Shown piece after piece: positions 18,084-25,716 of a stretch of 64,000 bases of DNA; position 1 is the stretch's first letter, and each line of letters begins with the position of its first letter. Under the pieces are notes generated by a model, which did no database searches, was not told the origin of the DNA, and saw only the letters and a list, made by a program, of their open reading frames with translations. The position numbers were made by a program, and so were the translations under genes. Source of the stretch: Firmicutes bacterium UBA7510. GTDB taxonomy: Bacteria > Bacillota > Clostridia > Tissierellales > Sedimentibacteraceae. The DNA lies in assembly GCA_002479485.1 (NCBI GenBank), contig DLNM01000013.1:1166-65165 (forward strand), given 5' to 3'.

Positions 18084-18116
18084 ATGTTTAAATTTCAATA
18101 AGAAAGGAATAATAAA

Positions 18117-18785
18117 ATGCGTATAGAAAATGTAAATAAAGAAAATTATATTAATGTTTTGCCAAATAATGAAAACGGTAAGAAATTTACATTTTTAGAT
18201 GAATCAGTTTATGCTTATAGGGATAAGGAAAGAATATTTGCTATACCTAATGAAGTTCTACAAGAAGTTTTAGATGAAATAAATTTAGATTTGATTAATT
18301 TAAATATTCCTATATTTATAATACCTGACCAATTGATGTTGTTTAATGAAAAAACTAATATGTATATCGGCGAATATTTTCAAGGTAAAGCATATAATAC
18401 TCATATTATTTTAGGTGGTAGAGAAATCAAACCAACTAAAGAAAATATAGGATGTCTAGTAATACATGAAATCGGACATATATTGATGTATAAAGCATTA
18501 AATTGTACTTGGGATACTTCTGATAAAGTATTAGAAGAATATAAAAAGTTAAGAGGAATACCTGAAAAGTGGAAAAATATAAATAATGCAAATTGGTATA
18601 CTCGCCCCGCTGAAATATTTGCAGAAGATTTTAGATATTTATTTGGTGCTGATTACATGTTGATTGACCCTTATGATAAAGATTCTGATTTCGTTAAAAT
18701 GTATGGTAAAGATTTAGAAAATGCACCAACACAAGAGATTAAAAATTATATGATTAAATTATTAAATAGTTTAAATGGTATCTAA
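18117..18785 (+). CDS. Lethal-factor-like (ATLF) zinc metalloprotease, prophage cargo
   Basis: 222 residues. HEIGH at residues 117-121 is an HExxH zinc site. A second motif, RPAEIFAEDFRYLF (residues 163-176), matches the AEFFAEAFRLM segment of anthrax lethal factor, whose first glutamate is the third zinc ligand. The distance from the second His to that Glu is 45 residues in both proteins, and Tyr161 lies close to the position of the lethal-factor catalytic tyrosine. The tail APTQEIKNYMIKLLNS also follows the family pattern. This clan includes Pro-Pro endopeptidases of Clostridium. No signal peptide is seen, so it acts inside the cell, leaves at lysis or rides on the virion. Substrate unknown. 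It starts at ATG 18117 after AGAAAGGA. Confidence 0.8.
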   Translation: MRIENVNKENYINVLPNNENGKKFTFLDESVYAYRDKERIFAIPNEVLQEVLDEINLDLINLNIPIFIIPDQLMLFNEKTNMYIGEYFQGKAYNTHIILGGREIKPTKENIGCLVIHEIGHILMYKALNCTWDTSDKVLEEYKKLRGIPEKWKNINNANWYTRPAEIFAEDFRYLFGADYMLIDPYDKDSDFVKMYGKDLENAPTQEIKNYMIKLLNSLNGI

Positions 18786-19024
18786 ACCTTAAATAGATAC
18801 CATTTTTGTGTGTCAATTTCATATTTTATCTCATATAAATCTTTTTCATTTTGTATACATGTAAAAACTACTCTGTGATTTCCTGCCAATATTTCATCAT
18901 GGGTTTTTACAATTTTATCAATTTGAATAGTTTTATCATCTTCTCTTTTAAATCTCAATGGTATTATTGTTCCATCGGTTTTAAAGGAAGCCAATACTTT
19001 TATGTTTTCATTTACAATTTTCAT
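18782..19024 (-). CDS. Small partner protein of the Y-family polymerase
   Basis: 80 residues, encoded 13 bases after the polymerase gene on the same strand. Pattern: IIPLRFKREDDKTIQIDKIV, then HRVVFTCIQNEKDLYEIKYE and a final TQKWYLFKV. Short proteins of this shape often follow DinB/UmuC-like genes in clostridia and actinobacteria (DUF6504-like), where they are assumed to help the polymerase. No catalytic motif. It should be transcribed from the LexA-controlled promoter ahead of the polymerase. The end of this gene overlaps by four bases the stop of the convergent protease gene. Confidence 0.6.
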   Translation of the reverse strand: MKIVNENIKVLASFKTDGTIIPLRFKREDDKTIQIDKIVKTHDEILAGNHRVVFTCIQNEKDLYEIKYEIDTQKWYLFKV

Positions 19025-19037
19025 ATGGGTTATCTCC

Positions 19038-20279
19038 TTACAAAATACTACTCATACCAATATATTCATCCGATGGATAACCACCAAGTAGTGGTTGTAA
19101 ATTATTGTTTGTAAATGTTCCTCTAATTATAGCAGTATCACCATATTTATATCTTATTTTATCAATGGTTTTGTCTAATATTTCACTTTTCTTGCTAAAA
19201 TTTGATTGAAATATGCTAATTTGTTTAACTGCTCTAAATTCTAGGTCAGTTACAGATACTCCTAGTTGTCTTATTGGTTTTTTATCCCAAGTTGTATCAA
19301 ATAGCTTACATATATTTTCATGTATATCATTTGTGCAATCTGTAAAATATGATAGCTTCTTTTGTCTTGATATATAGAAAAAATCATTATATTTTATACC
19401 AATGCTCACAACTTTGCAAAATGCACCAATTTCTCGTAATCTCCATGCAGTGACTTCAACTAAACTAAGAATTATTGCGTGAGCTGTTTCTGTGTCTGTA
19501 ACGTCAAATTTGAGAGTGCTACTATTACCTACACTTTTAACATGTTCAATTTGTTTAAATGTAGAATTATCTCTACCCCATGCATAATCATAGATTAATC
19601 TACCATGGGATTTGAGTAATCTTACTATACTATCATAATCAAAGTTTGCAAGTTGACCAATAGTACAAATGCCTATTTTATTTAGTTTTTGCTTTGTTTT
19701 CCTACCTACCATAAATAAATCTTCAATTGGTAGTATCCACATTTTATCTCGTATTTCTTCTGGGAAACAGGTATGACATTTATTAGGCTTTTCAAAATCT
19801 CCAGCCATTTTAGCAAGTAATTTATTTTCAGAAATACCTATGTTAACTGTGTAACCAAATTTATTATATACTGTGTCTTTTATATGATAAGCAAGATTTA
19901 CAGCTTCTTCCCTACTCTTATCTGTAAATCTCAAAAAACATTCATCTATGCTAAATGGTTCAACTTGCGGAGTAAAAGTTGTTAAGAATTCTCTAAGTTT
20001 TTTGCTTGCTTTAACATATAAATTGTAATTGGGTGGTATTACTAAAAGTTTAGGACATTTATTTCTAGCTTCAAATAAAGATTCTCCAGTTTGTATATTG
20101 TACTTTTTTGCTGGTATTGATTTAGCTAGAACTATACCATGTCTGTTTTCTTCATTACCGCCGATTACAGATGGAATTTCTCTAATATCTCTATCCATAC
20201 CAATTTGTTTTTCATATGTGGCATGCCATGATAGAAATGCCGAGTTAACATCAATATGCATGATAATATCATTTATCAT
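19038..20279 (-). CDS. Y-family translesion DNA polymerase (DinB/UvrX-like)
   Basis: 413 residues with all main Y-family palm motifs: HIDVNSAFLSW near residue 8 (first metal-binding Asp), AKSIPAKKYNIQTGE in the fingers, and SIDECFLRF near residue 110 (catalytic Asp-Glu). A helix-hairpin-helix thumb (MVGRKTKQKLNKIGICTIGQLA) and little-finger region follow. It copies over damaged bases with low fidelity. It resembles the SPbeta UvrX/UmuC-like branch carried by phages. Its promoter contains a LexA box in the spacer, so expression should rise with prophage-inducing DNA damage. It is encoded against the surrounding late genes, consistent with separately controlled cargo. Confidence 0.92.
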   Translation of the reverse strand: MINDIIMHIDVNSAFLSWHATYEKQIGMDRDIREIPSVIGGNEENRHGIVLAKSIPAKKYNIQTGESLFEARNKCPKLLVIPPNYNLYVKASKKLREFLTTFTPQVEPFSIDECFLRFTDKSREEAVNLAYHIKDTVYNKFGYTVNIGISENKLLAKMAGDFEKPNKCHTCFPEEIRDKMWILPIEDLFMVGRKTKQKLNKIGICTIGQLANFDYDSIVRLLKSHGRLIYDYAWGRDNSTFKQIEHVKSVGNSSTLKFDVTDTETAHAIILSLVEVTAWRLREIGAFCKVVSIGIKYNDFFYISRQKKLSYFTDCTNDIHENICKLFDTTWDKKPIRQLGVSVTDLEFRAVKQISIFQSNFSKKSEILDKTIDKIRYKYGDTAIIRGTFTNNNLQPLLGGYPSDEYIGMSSIL

Positions 20280-20322
20280 TTATAGTTCACCTTGATTCTA
20301 TATAATCTATAATCATAGATGA

Positions 20323-20351
20323 ATTATATCAAACAATTGTTCGATTGTAAA
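20323..20351 (-). promoter_or_regulatory. SOS promoter with LexA box for the Y-family polymerase
   Basis: On the minus strand: TTTACA (20346-20351), 17-base spacer, TATAAT (20323-20328). The spacer contains CGAACAATTGTTTG (20330-20343), which fits the Firmicute LexA/DinR box CGAAC-N4-GTTYG. LexA bound there would cover both promoter boxes. Confidence 0.85.
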
Positions 20352-20381
20352 CAAGAAAATATAGTAAAAAATATTACCCTT

Positions 20382-20409
20382 TTGACAAAATTTGTTAATA
20401 TGGTATAAT
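20382..20409 (+). promoter_or_regulatory. Promoter of the MBL-fold cargo gene
   Basis: TTGACA at 20382-20387, 16-base spacer, TATAAT at 20404-20409; ATG follows at 20441. It is divergent from the LexA-controlled promoter. Confidence 0.8.
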
Positions 20410-20440
20410 TTACATAATAAGATTAAAAGGGGTAATAACA

Positions 20441-21874
20441 ATGAAAACAACAAAAAATATTATATTATGGATTTTGTCCATTTTTATGCTAACAGGAGTT
20501 ATAGCTTTTGGATTCTCACTATCTAGTATTTTACTAATCATGACTTCTATTTTATTGATGCCTATATTTAATAAGCATATTAATAAAATAATTAAAAGTA
20601 AAGGTATTAAAATTGGGTTGGCTGTTGTATTGTTTTTGGTAGCTATAATTATTGCACCTGTAACAGAAACGTCTAGTATAGACAACAATATTAGTTCTAG
20701 TGATAATGTAGAATCAATTGATAGCAAAGACAGTGAAATTTCTAATACAGTAAATAATGATAACCAAAAGGTAGATAGTAGTACAAATAATTCCGTAACT
20801 GCAAACAATACAACTACTCCATCAAATAAAAATACTAATGCTGACTTAAATTTAAAAGTTACATTCTTAGATGTTGGTCAAGCAGATTGTATAGTCATTC
20901 AATCAAATGACGATTTTATGGTGATTGACGGCGGAAACAATGCTGACATTGCAACGGTTACAGATTTCTTAAAATCTGAAAAAATTGAAAATATTAAGTA
21001 TTTAATTGGAACTCATCCACATGAAGACCATATTGGTGGTTTGGATGCTATAATTAATAGTTTTAATGTAGAAACTATAATTATGCCAGAAGCTGTATCA
21101 GATACACAAACTTTTGTAGATGTTATAACAGCTATAGAGAATAAAAAATTAGAAATAACTGCTCCTAAAGTTGGAGATACTTATACATTAGGTAATGCAA
21201 CTTTTACTATGATTGCACCTAATAAAATCTATTCAGAATTAAATAATATGTCCGTTGGAATAAAGTTAACTAACGGAGAAAATAGTTTTATATTTTGTGG
21301 AGATGCGGAAGTTCTATCTGAAAATGATATATTATCTAATAAGATAGACTTAAAAGCTGATGTTTTAAAATTATCTCATCATGGTAGTGATACATCTACA
21401 AGTAAAGCATTTTTAAAAGCCATTAGCCCTAAACATACTATAATCTCTGTAGGTAAAGATAATTCATATGGACATCCAAATGTAGATACTCTGCAAAAGC
21501 TATTAGATAATAAGATTGAATTATATAGAACAGATTTACAAGGTAATATTATAGTTAAGTCAGATGGAAAAAGCATTGAATTTAATGTAGAATCTTACGA
21601 TATTGCCGAGGGTATAAAACTAGCAAGTGAAAAAGTTTTAGAAAAATCGTTAAAAGAAAATGAAACAAAAGTTGTTACTACAAAAGAAGAAACTACTACT
21701 ACCGAAGAAACCAAAAGTGTTGATTATATTTTAAATAAAAATAGCGATATATTTCATCATACATGGTGTGGTAGCGTAAAACTAATGAAAGAATCAAATA
21801 AAATATATTTTACTGGTGACAGAAATGATGTAATTAATCAAGGTTATGATGCATGTAAGAAATGTAATCCATAA
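20441..21874 (+). CDS. ComEC-like metallo-beta-lactamase-fold hydrolase with membrane anchor and C-terminal Cys/His domain
   Basis: 477 residues. Three N-terminal membrane segments (residues about 8-75), a Ser/Thr/Asn-rich linker (80-135), then a metallo-beta-lactamase domain with FLDVGQADCIVI, the metal site HPHEDH near residues 192-197, a FCGDAE strand and LSHHGSDTS near residue 310. This is the layout of the soluble domain of competence protein ComEC. The last 45 residues (DIFHHTWCGSVKLMKES..., CKKCNP) resemble a small Ada-type metal-binding domain often found at the end of such proteins. The linker and anchor suggest the enzyme lies outside the membrane, possibly degrading incoming nucleic acid; that is inference. 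It has its own promoter and precedes a DUF3006 gene. Confidence 0.85.
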   Translation: MKTTKNIILWILSIFMLTGVIAFGFSLSSILLIMTSILLMPIFNKHINKIIKSKGIKIGLAVVLFLVAIIIAPVTETSSIDNNISSSDNVESIDSKDSEISNTVNNDNQKVDSSTNNSVTANNTTTPSNKNTNADLNLKVTFLDVGQADCIVIQSNDDFMVIDGGNNADIATVTDFLKSEKIENIKYLIGTHPHEDHIGGLDAIINSFNVETIIMPEAVSDTQTFVDVITAIENKKLEITAPKVGDTYTLGNATFTMIAPNKIYSELNNMSVGIKLTNGENSFIFCGDAEVLSENDILSNKIDLKADVLKLSHHGSDTSTSKAFLKAISPKHTIISVGKDNSYGHPNVDTLQKLLDNKIELYRTDLQGNIIVKSDGKSIEFNVESYDIAEGIKLASEKVLEKSLKENETKVVTTKEETTTTEETKSVDYILNKNSDIFHHTWCGSVKLMKESNKIYFTGDRNDVINQGYDACKKCNP

Positions 21875-21887
21875 TAGAGGTGACGAT

Positions 21888-22106
21888 ATGATATTAACAA
21901 TTGATAGAATAGAAGAAAGCATTGTAGTATGTGAGAAAGAAAACAGAGAAATGATAAATTTGAAAATAACAGAGTTTAATTATAGACCTGTAGAAAGCGA
22001 TATAGTTTTTCTTGATAGTAATGGTAAGTTTTCATATGACGAAAAAGCTACTAATGATAAGAAAAAATCTATATCAGAAAGATTTAATAAATTATTTAAA
22101 AAGTAA
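21888..22106 (+). CDS. DUF3006 small protein
   Basis: About 72 residues from ATG 21888, chosen for GAGGTGA at 21877-21883. The form ILTIDRIEESIVVCEKENRE, then LKITEFNY, a glycine-turn region and a charged C-terminal helix (SISERFNKLFKK) matches DUF3006, whose members are commonly encoded right after ComEC-like MBL proteins. Function unknown. The coupling to the upstream MBL gene is conserved in many Firmicutes and suggests they act together. Confidence 0.75.
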   Translation: MILTIDRIEESIVVCEKENREMINLKITEFNYRPVESDIVFLDSNGKFSYDEKATNDKKKSISERFNKLFKK

Positions 22107-22126
22107 ACTATATAAATATTAAATTG

Positions 22127-22150
22127 GAGTCTTTTAAAGGCTCTTTTTTA
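22127..22150 (+). terminator. Intrinsic terminator after the DUF3006 gene
   Basis: GAGTCTT pairs with AAGGCTC (one G-T pair) around a three-base loop, followed by a T-run. It separates the cargo from the lysis genes. Confidence 0.7.
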
Positions 22151-22181
22151 ATGCATAAAATTAATTATAAAGGGGCGTATC

Positions 22182-22631
22182 ATGGATGGTTTTATAAAAC
22201 TTATCGAAAACTTCAGCTTATCTGAGGTTATTTTTGTATTGTGTGCTTTAGCAGGATTAGTGCTAAGTATCGAAAAATTAATTAAGTGGATATTGAGTAA
22301 ATTCAATTGGTATCACAATAAGAAGAATCAAGCTGAAGATTTACAAAAAATAATAACGACAATGAGTGAACAGAATACTCAACAAAATAAACGGATGGAT
22401 GAGATTTCATCTAAATTAGACTCAATGACTTATGCCACTAAACAAAATATGAAACATGCAATAACAAGAGCATGTGAAGAATATTTAGCTCATGGTTATA
22501 TAACTTCTTATGAATTACAATCATTGGAAGATATGTATAGAGCATATGAGCAGATTGGTGGCAATAGTTTTGTTCACACTTTAATGTCTAAAATAAGAAA
22601 ATTAAAGGTCATAAATAATCATGAAGAATAA
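22182..22631 (+). CDS. Membrane-anchored phage lysis-region protein (holin-like)
   Basis: 149 residues. One membrane segment near the N-terminus (VIFVLCALAGLVLSIEKLI), a coiled-coil section (NQAEDLQKIITTMSEQNTQ... MDEISSKLDSM), then a conserved C-terminal part with ITRACEEYLAHGYITSYE, SLEDMYRAYEQIGGNS. This family is common just before endolysin genes in Clostridium and Bacillus phages. It may be a holin or a membrane regulator of lysis. ATG 22182 follows AAAGGGGCG. With a single membrane segment, a classical holin role is not certain. Confidence 0.6.
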   Translation: MDGFIKLIENFSLSEVIFVLCALAGLVLSIEKLIKWILSKFNWYHNKKNQAEDLQKIITTMSEQNTQQNKRMDEISSKLDSMTYATKQNMKHAITRACEEYLAHGYITSYELQSLEDMYRAYEQIGGNSFVHTLMSKIRKLKVINNHEE

Positions 22632-22651
22632 GAAATGAGGTGAATAAGATA

Positions 22652-23485
22652 GTGAATTATTTAATAGCTTTATGCGATGGGCATGGAACACTTACAGCAG
22701 GTAAAGAAAGTCCTCCTATTCCAGAATTAAACAATAGGATTATAAAAGAAAATGAATTCAATCGTGAAGTAGTTAAATATCTTGATATTGAGTTAAAACG
22801 TTGTGGATTTGATACTTTATTAGTTGCTCCAACTGATGAAGATACTCCTTTAAAAACTAGAGTTGATTTAGTAAATAGTAAAAAAGCTGATGCATATATT
22901 TCAATACATTATAATGCTTTTGATGGTAGATTTAATGATAAAGACCCAGAGGGATTGTCGGTTCATGTTTATCCAAATAACCACAATGATAGGAAATTAG
23001 CTGAATGTATTCATAAATATTTAATACAAGGTACTCCACAAGTTGATAGAGGAATTGTTGAAAGTAATTTTTATGTGCTAAGAGAACCTAAATGTCCAGC
23101 AGTTTTAACTGAAAATGGCTTTATGGACAATAAAAAAGAAGCATTAAGAATGTTAGATGTTGATTATCAAAAGGAAGTTGCTATTGAACATGCTAAAGGA
23201 ATTTGTGAGTTTTTTAATATCGAATATATTGGCGAATTCACTACTCCACTCTATCGTGTGCAAGTTGGTGCTTTTAATAGTATGGAAAATGCTAATCGCT
23301 GTATTTTAGACCTTCAAGCAAAAGGATTTAAAAAAATTGTTATAGTTAATGCTGACAAACAAGATATAATCGATGTTGATTTAATTACTCAACAATCCCG
23401 CATAGAAATAGAAAAGAAATATCAAGAAAAAGCTATTAATTTAAAAAATACCCTAATAAAAGTTATTAATGAAAGTGAGGTGTGA
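22652..23485 (+). CDS. Endolysin: N-acetylmuramoyl-L-alanine amidase (Amidase_3) with SPOR-like domain
   Basis: About 277 residues. GTG 22652 is chosen since GAGGTG at 22637-22642 gives a nine-base spacer. Amidase_3 features: CDGHGT with the first zinc His near residue 11, a following acidic zinc site, ISIHYNAF with the third zinc ligand near residue 86, and LTENGFMDN with the catalytic Glu. Residues about 200-235 (YRVQVGAFNSMENANRCILDL) form a SPOR-type cell-wall domain. A C-terminal coiled-coil helix follows. It cuts the amide bond between muramic acid and the stem peptide to release virions. No signal peptide, so it needs a holin. Confidence 0.92.
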   Translation: MNYLIALCDGHGTLTAGKESPPIPELNNRIIKENEFNREVVKYLDIELKRCGFDTLLVAPTDEDTPLKTRVDLVNSKKADAYISIHYNAFDGRFNDKDPEGLSVHVYPNNHNDRKLAECIHKYLIQGTPQVDRGIVESNFYVLREPKCPAVLTENGFMDNKKEALRMLDVDYQKEVAIEHAKGICEFFNIEYIGEFTTPLYRVQVGAFNSMENANRCILDLQAKGFKKIVIVNADKQDIIDVDLITQQSRIEIEKKYQEKAINLKNTLIKVINESEV

Positions 23486-23489
23486 AAAT

Positions 23490-24308
23490 ATGATTGATTA
23501 TGAATTAAAGAATGGATTAAATATACATTTACATAAAAATTATATAGATAGAATTGAATATATCAAAGGCTTAGAACCTACTGAACAAATAATGAGTGCC
23601 TATAATAGATTAGGCTGTGATTTAATAATTAATGCGAATTTCTTTAGTATGGCACAAGATAAATGGTACGGGTATCCTTCTGGTCAACTATGGGATGAAG
23701 GAAAATTATTATCTAATTACGGATTATCTAAATATGGATATGGGTTTAACGGTAAAGATTTACCTGTATTTGATAAAGAGAATAGTTTAAAAAATAAAGA
23801 CTTCGTTGGATTTTATCCCCTACTTATTAAAGATGGAAAAATAAATATCGATACAAACGAAAGTGGATTTAGTGCTAATTCGACTCAAAAACGTGGTAGA
23901 ACTTGTGTGGGCTCATATAAAGATACTTTCGTAATTAGATGTGTTTCAGATAGTATTTGGACAAAGAGATATTCTGTACCTGAAATGGCACAAATAATGA
24001 TTAATAATGGTTGTGTAAATGCAGGAAATCTTGATGGTGGTGGCAGTACACAATGGGTGTTCTCTATTAATGGCAAGATTATATCTAAATATATTAGTGG
24101 TAGACCTGTAGATGGCTTCATTTGTGTATGGCTCAAGAAAGAACAACCTAAAGAAGTAAATACCATTATCCATACTGTACAAAAGGGTGAATATTTAAGT
24201 TTAGTAGCTAAAAAGTATAATGCAACTTATCTAAAAATAGCACAAGACAATGGAATTAAATCACCTTATACGATTTATGTAGGACAAAAATTGAAGATAT
24301 ACAAATAA
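23490..24308 (+). CDS. Phosphodiester glycosidase (NAGPA-like) with C-terminal LysM
   Basis: About 272 residues from ATG 23490 with GAGGTG at 23477-23482. Residues 1-205 fit the phosphodiester-glycosidase/NAGPA fold: LIINANFF, GFYPLLIKDG, the strand KRGRTCVGSYKDTFVI and the signature NLDGGGSTQWV. Residues 225-272 are a LysM (HTVQKGEYLSLVAKKYN, ... YVGQKLKI) that binds peptidoglycan. The pair is common in phage lysis regions, where it may trim cell-wall glycopolymers or act as an auxiliary lysin. Substrate not known. It directly follows the amidase. Confidence 0.85.
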   Translation: MIDYELKNGLNIHLHKNYIDRIEYIKGLEPTEQIMSAYNRLGCDLIINANFFSMAQDKWYGYPSGQLWDEGKLLSNYGLSKYGYGFNGKDLPVFDKENSLKNKDFVGFYPLLIKDGKINIDTNESGFSANSTQKRGRTCVGSYKDTFVIRCVSDSIWTKRYSVPEMAQIMINNGCVNAGNLDGGGSTQWVFSINGKIISKYISGRPVDGFICVWLKKEQPKEVNTIIHTVQKGEYLSLVAKKYNATYLKIAQDNGIKSPYTIYVGQKLKIYK

Positions 24309-24324
24309 GAATTATTAGATGTTT

Positions 24325-24360
24325 AAGAGATATATTAAAAAAAATATATCTCTTTTTTAT
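24325..24360 (+). terminator. Intrinsic terminator after the lysis enzymes
   Basis: AAGAGATATAT at 24325-24335 pairs perfectly with ATATATCTCTT at 24344-24354, followed by T-rich sequence. Confidence 0.85.
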
Positions 24361-24380
24361 TTGTTAAAAAGAGGAATTGA

Positions 24381-24752
24381 ATGGTTATTGAAAATGAAGA
24401 CAACTATAAAGCTTATGTACACATCAATAAAATGAATAATAAGTGTTATGTTGGTATAACAAAACGAAAATTATATGAACGTTGGAATAAAGGAAAAGGA
24501 TATAAAAACTGTGTGTTGTTTTATAGAGCAATTCAAAAATATGGTTGGGATAATTTTGACCATGAATTAATTGCAAGTGGTTTGACCCGAGGTAAATCAA
24601 AATATATTAAATGTGATGACGTTTTGTTTGATACTATTTTAGATTGTGCAAAATTTTATAACATAAACTCAAGAACTATGAACAATTGGCTTACTGGTTT
24701 TCGTAAAATGCCACAAAAATTTAAAAATATGAATTTGCGTTATGCAGAATAA
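24381..24752 (+). CDS. GIY-YIG homing endonuclease remnant with internal deletion
   Basis: 123 residues. Residues 9-66 form the start of a GIY-YIG nuclease (KAYVHINKMNNKCYVGIT, ERWNKGKGY, FYRAIQKYGWDNFDHELI). The part that should carry the catalytic glutamate and linker is missing; the frame jumps to a C-terminal NUMOD-type DNA-binding element (KCDDVLFDTILDCAKFYNI, ... MNNWLTGF). Intact relatives have roughly 100 further residues between these parts. The reading frame is open, so this is an in-frame deletion product, most likely catalytically dead. Such genes are selfish elements common between phage genes. Confidence 0.75.
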   Translation: MVIENEDNYKAYVHINKMNNKCYVGITKRKLYERWNKGKGYKNCVLFYRAIQKYGWDNFDHELIASGLTRGKSKYIKCDDVLFDTILDCAKFYNINSRTMNNWLTGFRKMPQKFKNMNLRYAE

Positions 24753-24777
24753 ATAAAAAAATGAAAGGATAAAAATA

Positions 24778-25176
24778 ATGAACGAAATATGGAAAGAAAT
24801 ATTTAAAAATTTAACTCTGATAGGCTATGTATTTTTAATATTCATATTGTTATATATAGCTAATATAGCATTATCAATTCGTATTAATGTATTTAAATTA
24901 AAAGAAGAATGGAATAATGAGAAGTTCATAAATGGTGTAGCTAATATGTTGATTTTAGGTGCAAGTTGTGTATTGACTAGCGTTGCTTTTACTATGATAC
25001 CTTTCTCGGTTAATAAATTTATGATTACGACATCTGATGATATACTTAAATTTTGTAATAACCTTATAATAGCAAGTGTATTCTTTGATTCTATATTTGA
25101 ATATAGTAAAGAAGTCATTGAGAAATTAAGATTTAAAATTAAAATAGATAAGGCTAGTAAAGAAGAAAATATATAA
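24778..25176 (+). CDS. Predicted membrane protein, possible second holin
   Basis: 132 residues with three likely membrane segments: LIGYVFLIFILLYIANIAL, VANMLILGASCVLTSVAFTM and a weaker CNNLIIASVFFDSIF. The C-terminus is lysine-rich (KLRFKIKIDKASKEE), the expected form for a holin with cytoplasmic tail. The position after the lysin genes agrees. No family was recognised. ATG 24778 follows GAAAGGAT. A terminator overlaps the stop codon. Confidence 0.6.
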   Translation: MNEIWKEIFKNLTLIGYVFLIFILLYIANIALSIRINVFKLKEEWNNEKFINGVANMLILGASCVLTSVAFTMIPFSVNKFMITTSDDILKFCNNLIIASVFFDSIFEYSKEVIEKLRFKIKIDKASKEENI

Positions 25177-25213
25177 AAGAGATGGAAGCTGTTAACTAGC
25201 ACATCTCTTTTTT
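25176..25213 (+). terminator. Intrinsic terminator
   Basis: AAAGAGATG at 25176-25184 pairs with CATCTCTTT at 25202-25210, followed by T. A short inner pairing AGCT..AGC- may stabilise it. Confidence 0.75.
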
Positions 25214-25307
25214 AATGCGTTGCCCTACGATGGACTCTATAGGGTATTTATATTATATCCCAAAAGATGCATTAATAAAAGATAAAATTTATAATATGGG
25301 GTTAAAA

Positions 25308-25699
25308 ATGGACAAAGAACGTGAAATAGAAATTGAAAACAGATTAACAGACGTTGAAAGACGAAATAAGGTTAGCGAAAAGCGTATCGACAAATTAGAA
25401 AATCAATATGATTTAATTATGGATATGAATTCTAATATTAAAGTGTTAGTTGACAAAACGGTACTCAATCGAAAGCGATTGAAACTCAAACACAAGCAAT
25501 TGCGAATGTGGAATCAAATTTAAACACTTTTAAAACAGAAGTAAAACAAGATATGTCAAGTTTAAAAAAAGATATAGATGAAGTAAAAATACAACCTGAT
25601 AAAAAGAATGCTGAAACTTTTAATAAAATAAAGTGGGAAATTGTTAAATACATCGTAATAGCAATAACAGCATTATTGATAGGTAAGTTTGGATTATAA
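25308..25699 (+). pseudogene. XhlA-like holin-accessory gene, frameshifted
   Basis: Two overlapping frames together give one XhlA-like protein. The first (ATG 25308, ribosome site TGGGG) encodes a coiled coil (EIENRLTDVERRNKVSEKRIDKLENQYD ... VLVDKT) and runs out of frame to a stop at 25523. Reading one base back, near 25456-25462, continues as TQSKAIETQTQAIANVESNL, a second coiled coil, and a C-terminal membrane segment (YIVIAITALLIGKFGL) to 25699. XhlA-type proteins have exactly this coil-plus-tail-anchor design and assist holins. No slippery heptamer is present, so a one-base insertion is the simplest explanation. Confidence 0.75.
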
Positions 25700-25716
25700 A
25701 GAAAGGCGTGATTTGA

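Noticed and set aside
25440..25523. Programmed frameshift in the XhlA-like gene
   Set aside because: The frame change is -1, but there is no X-XXY-YYZ heptamer or downstream structure in the usable overlap, which begins just after a TGA in the second frame.
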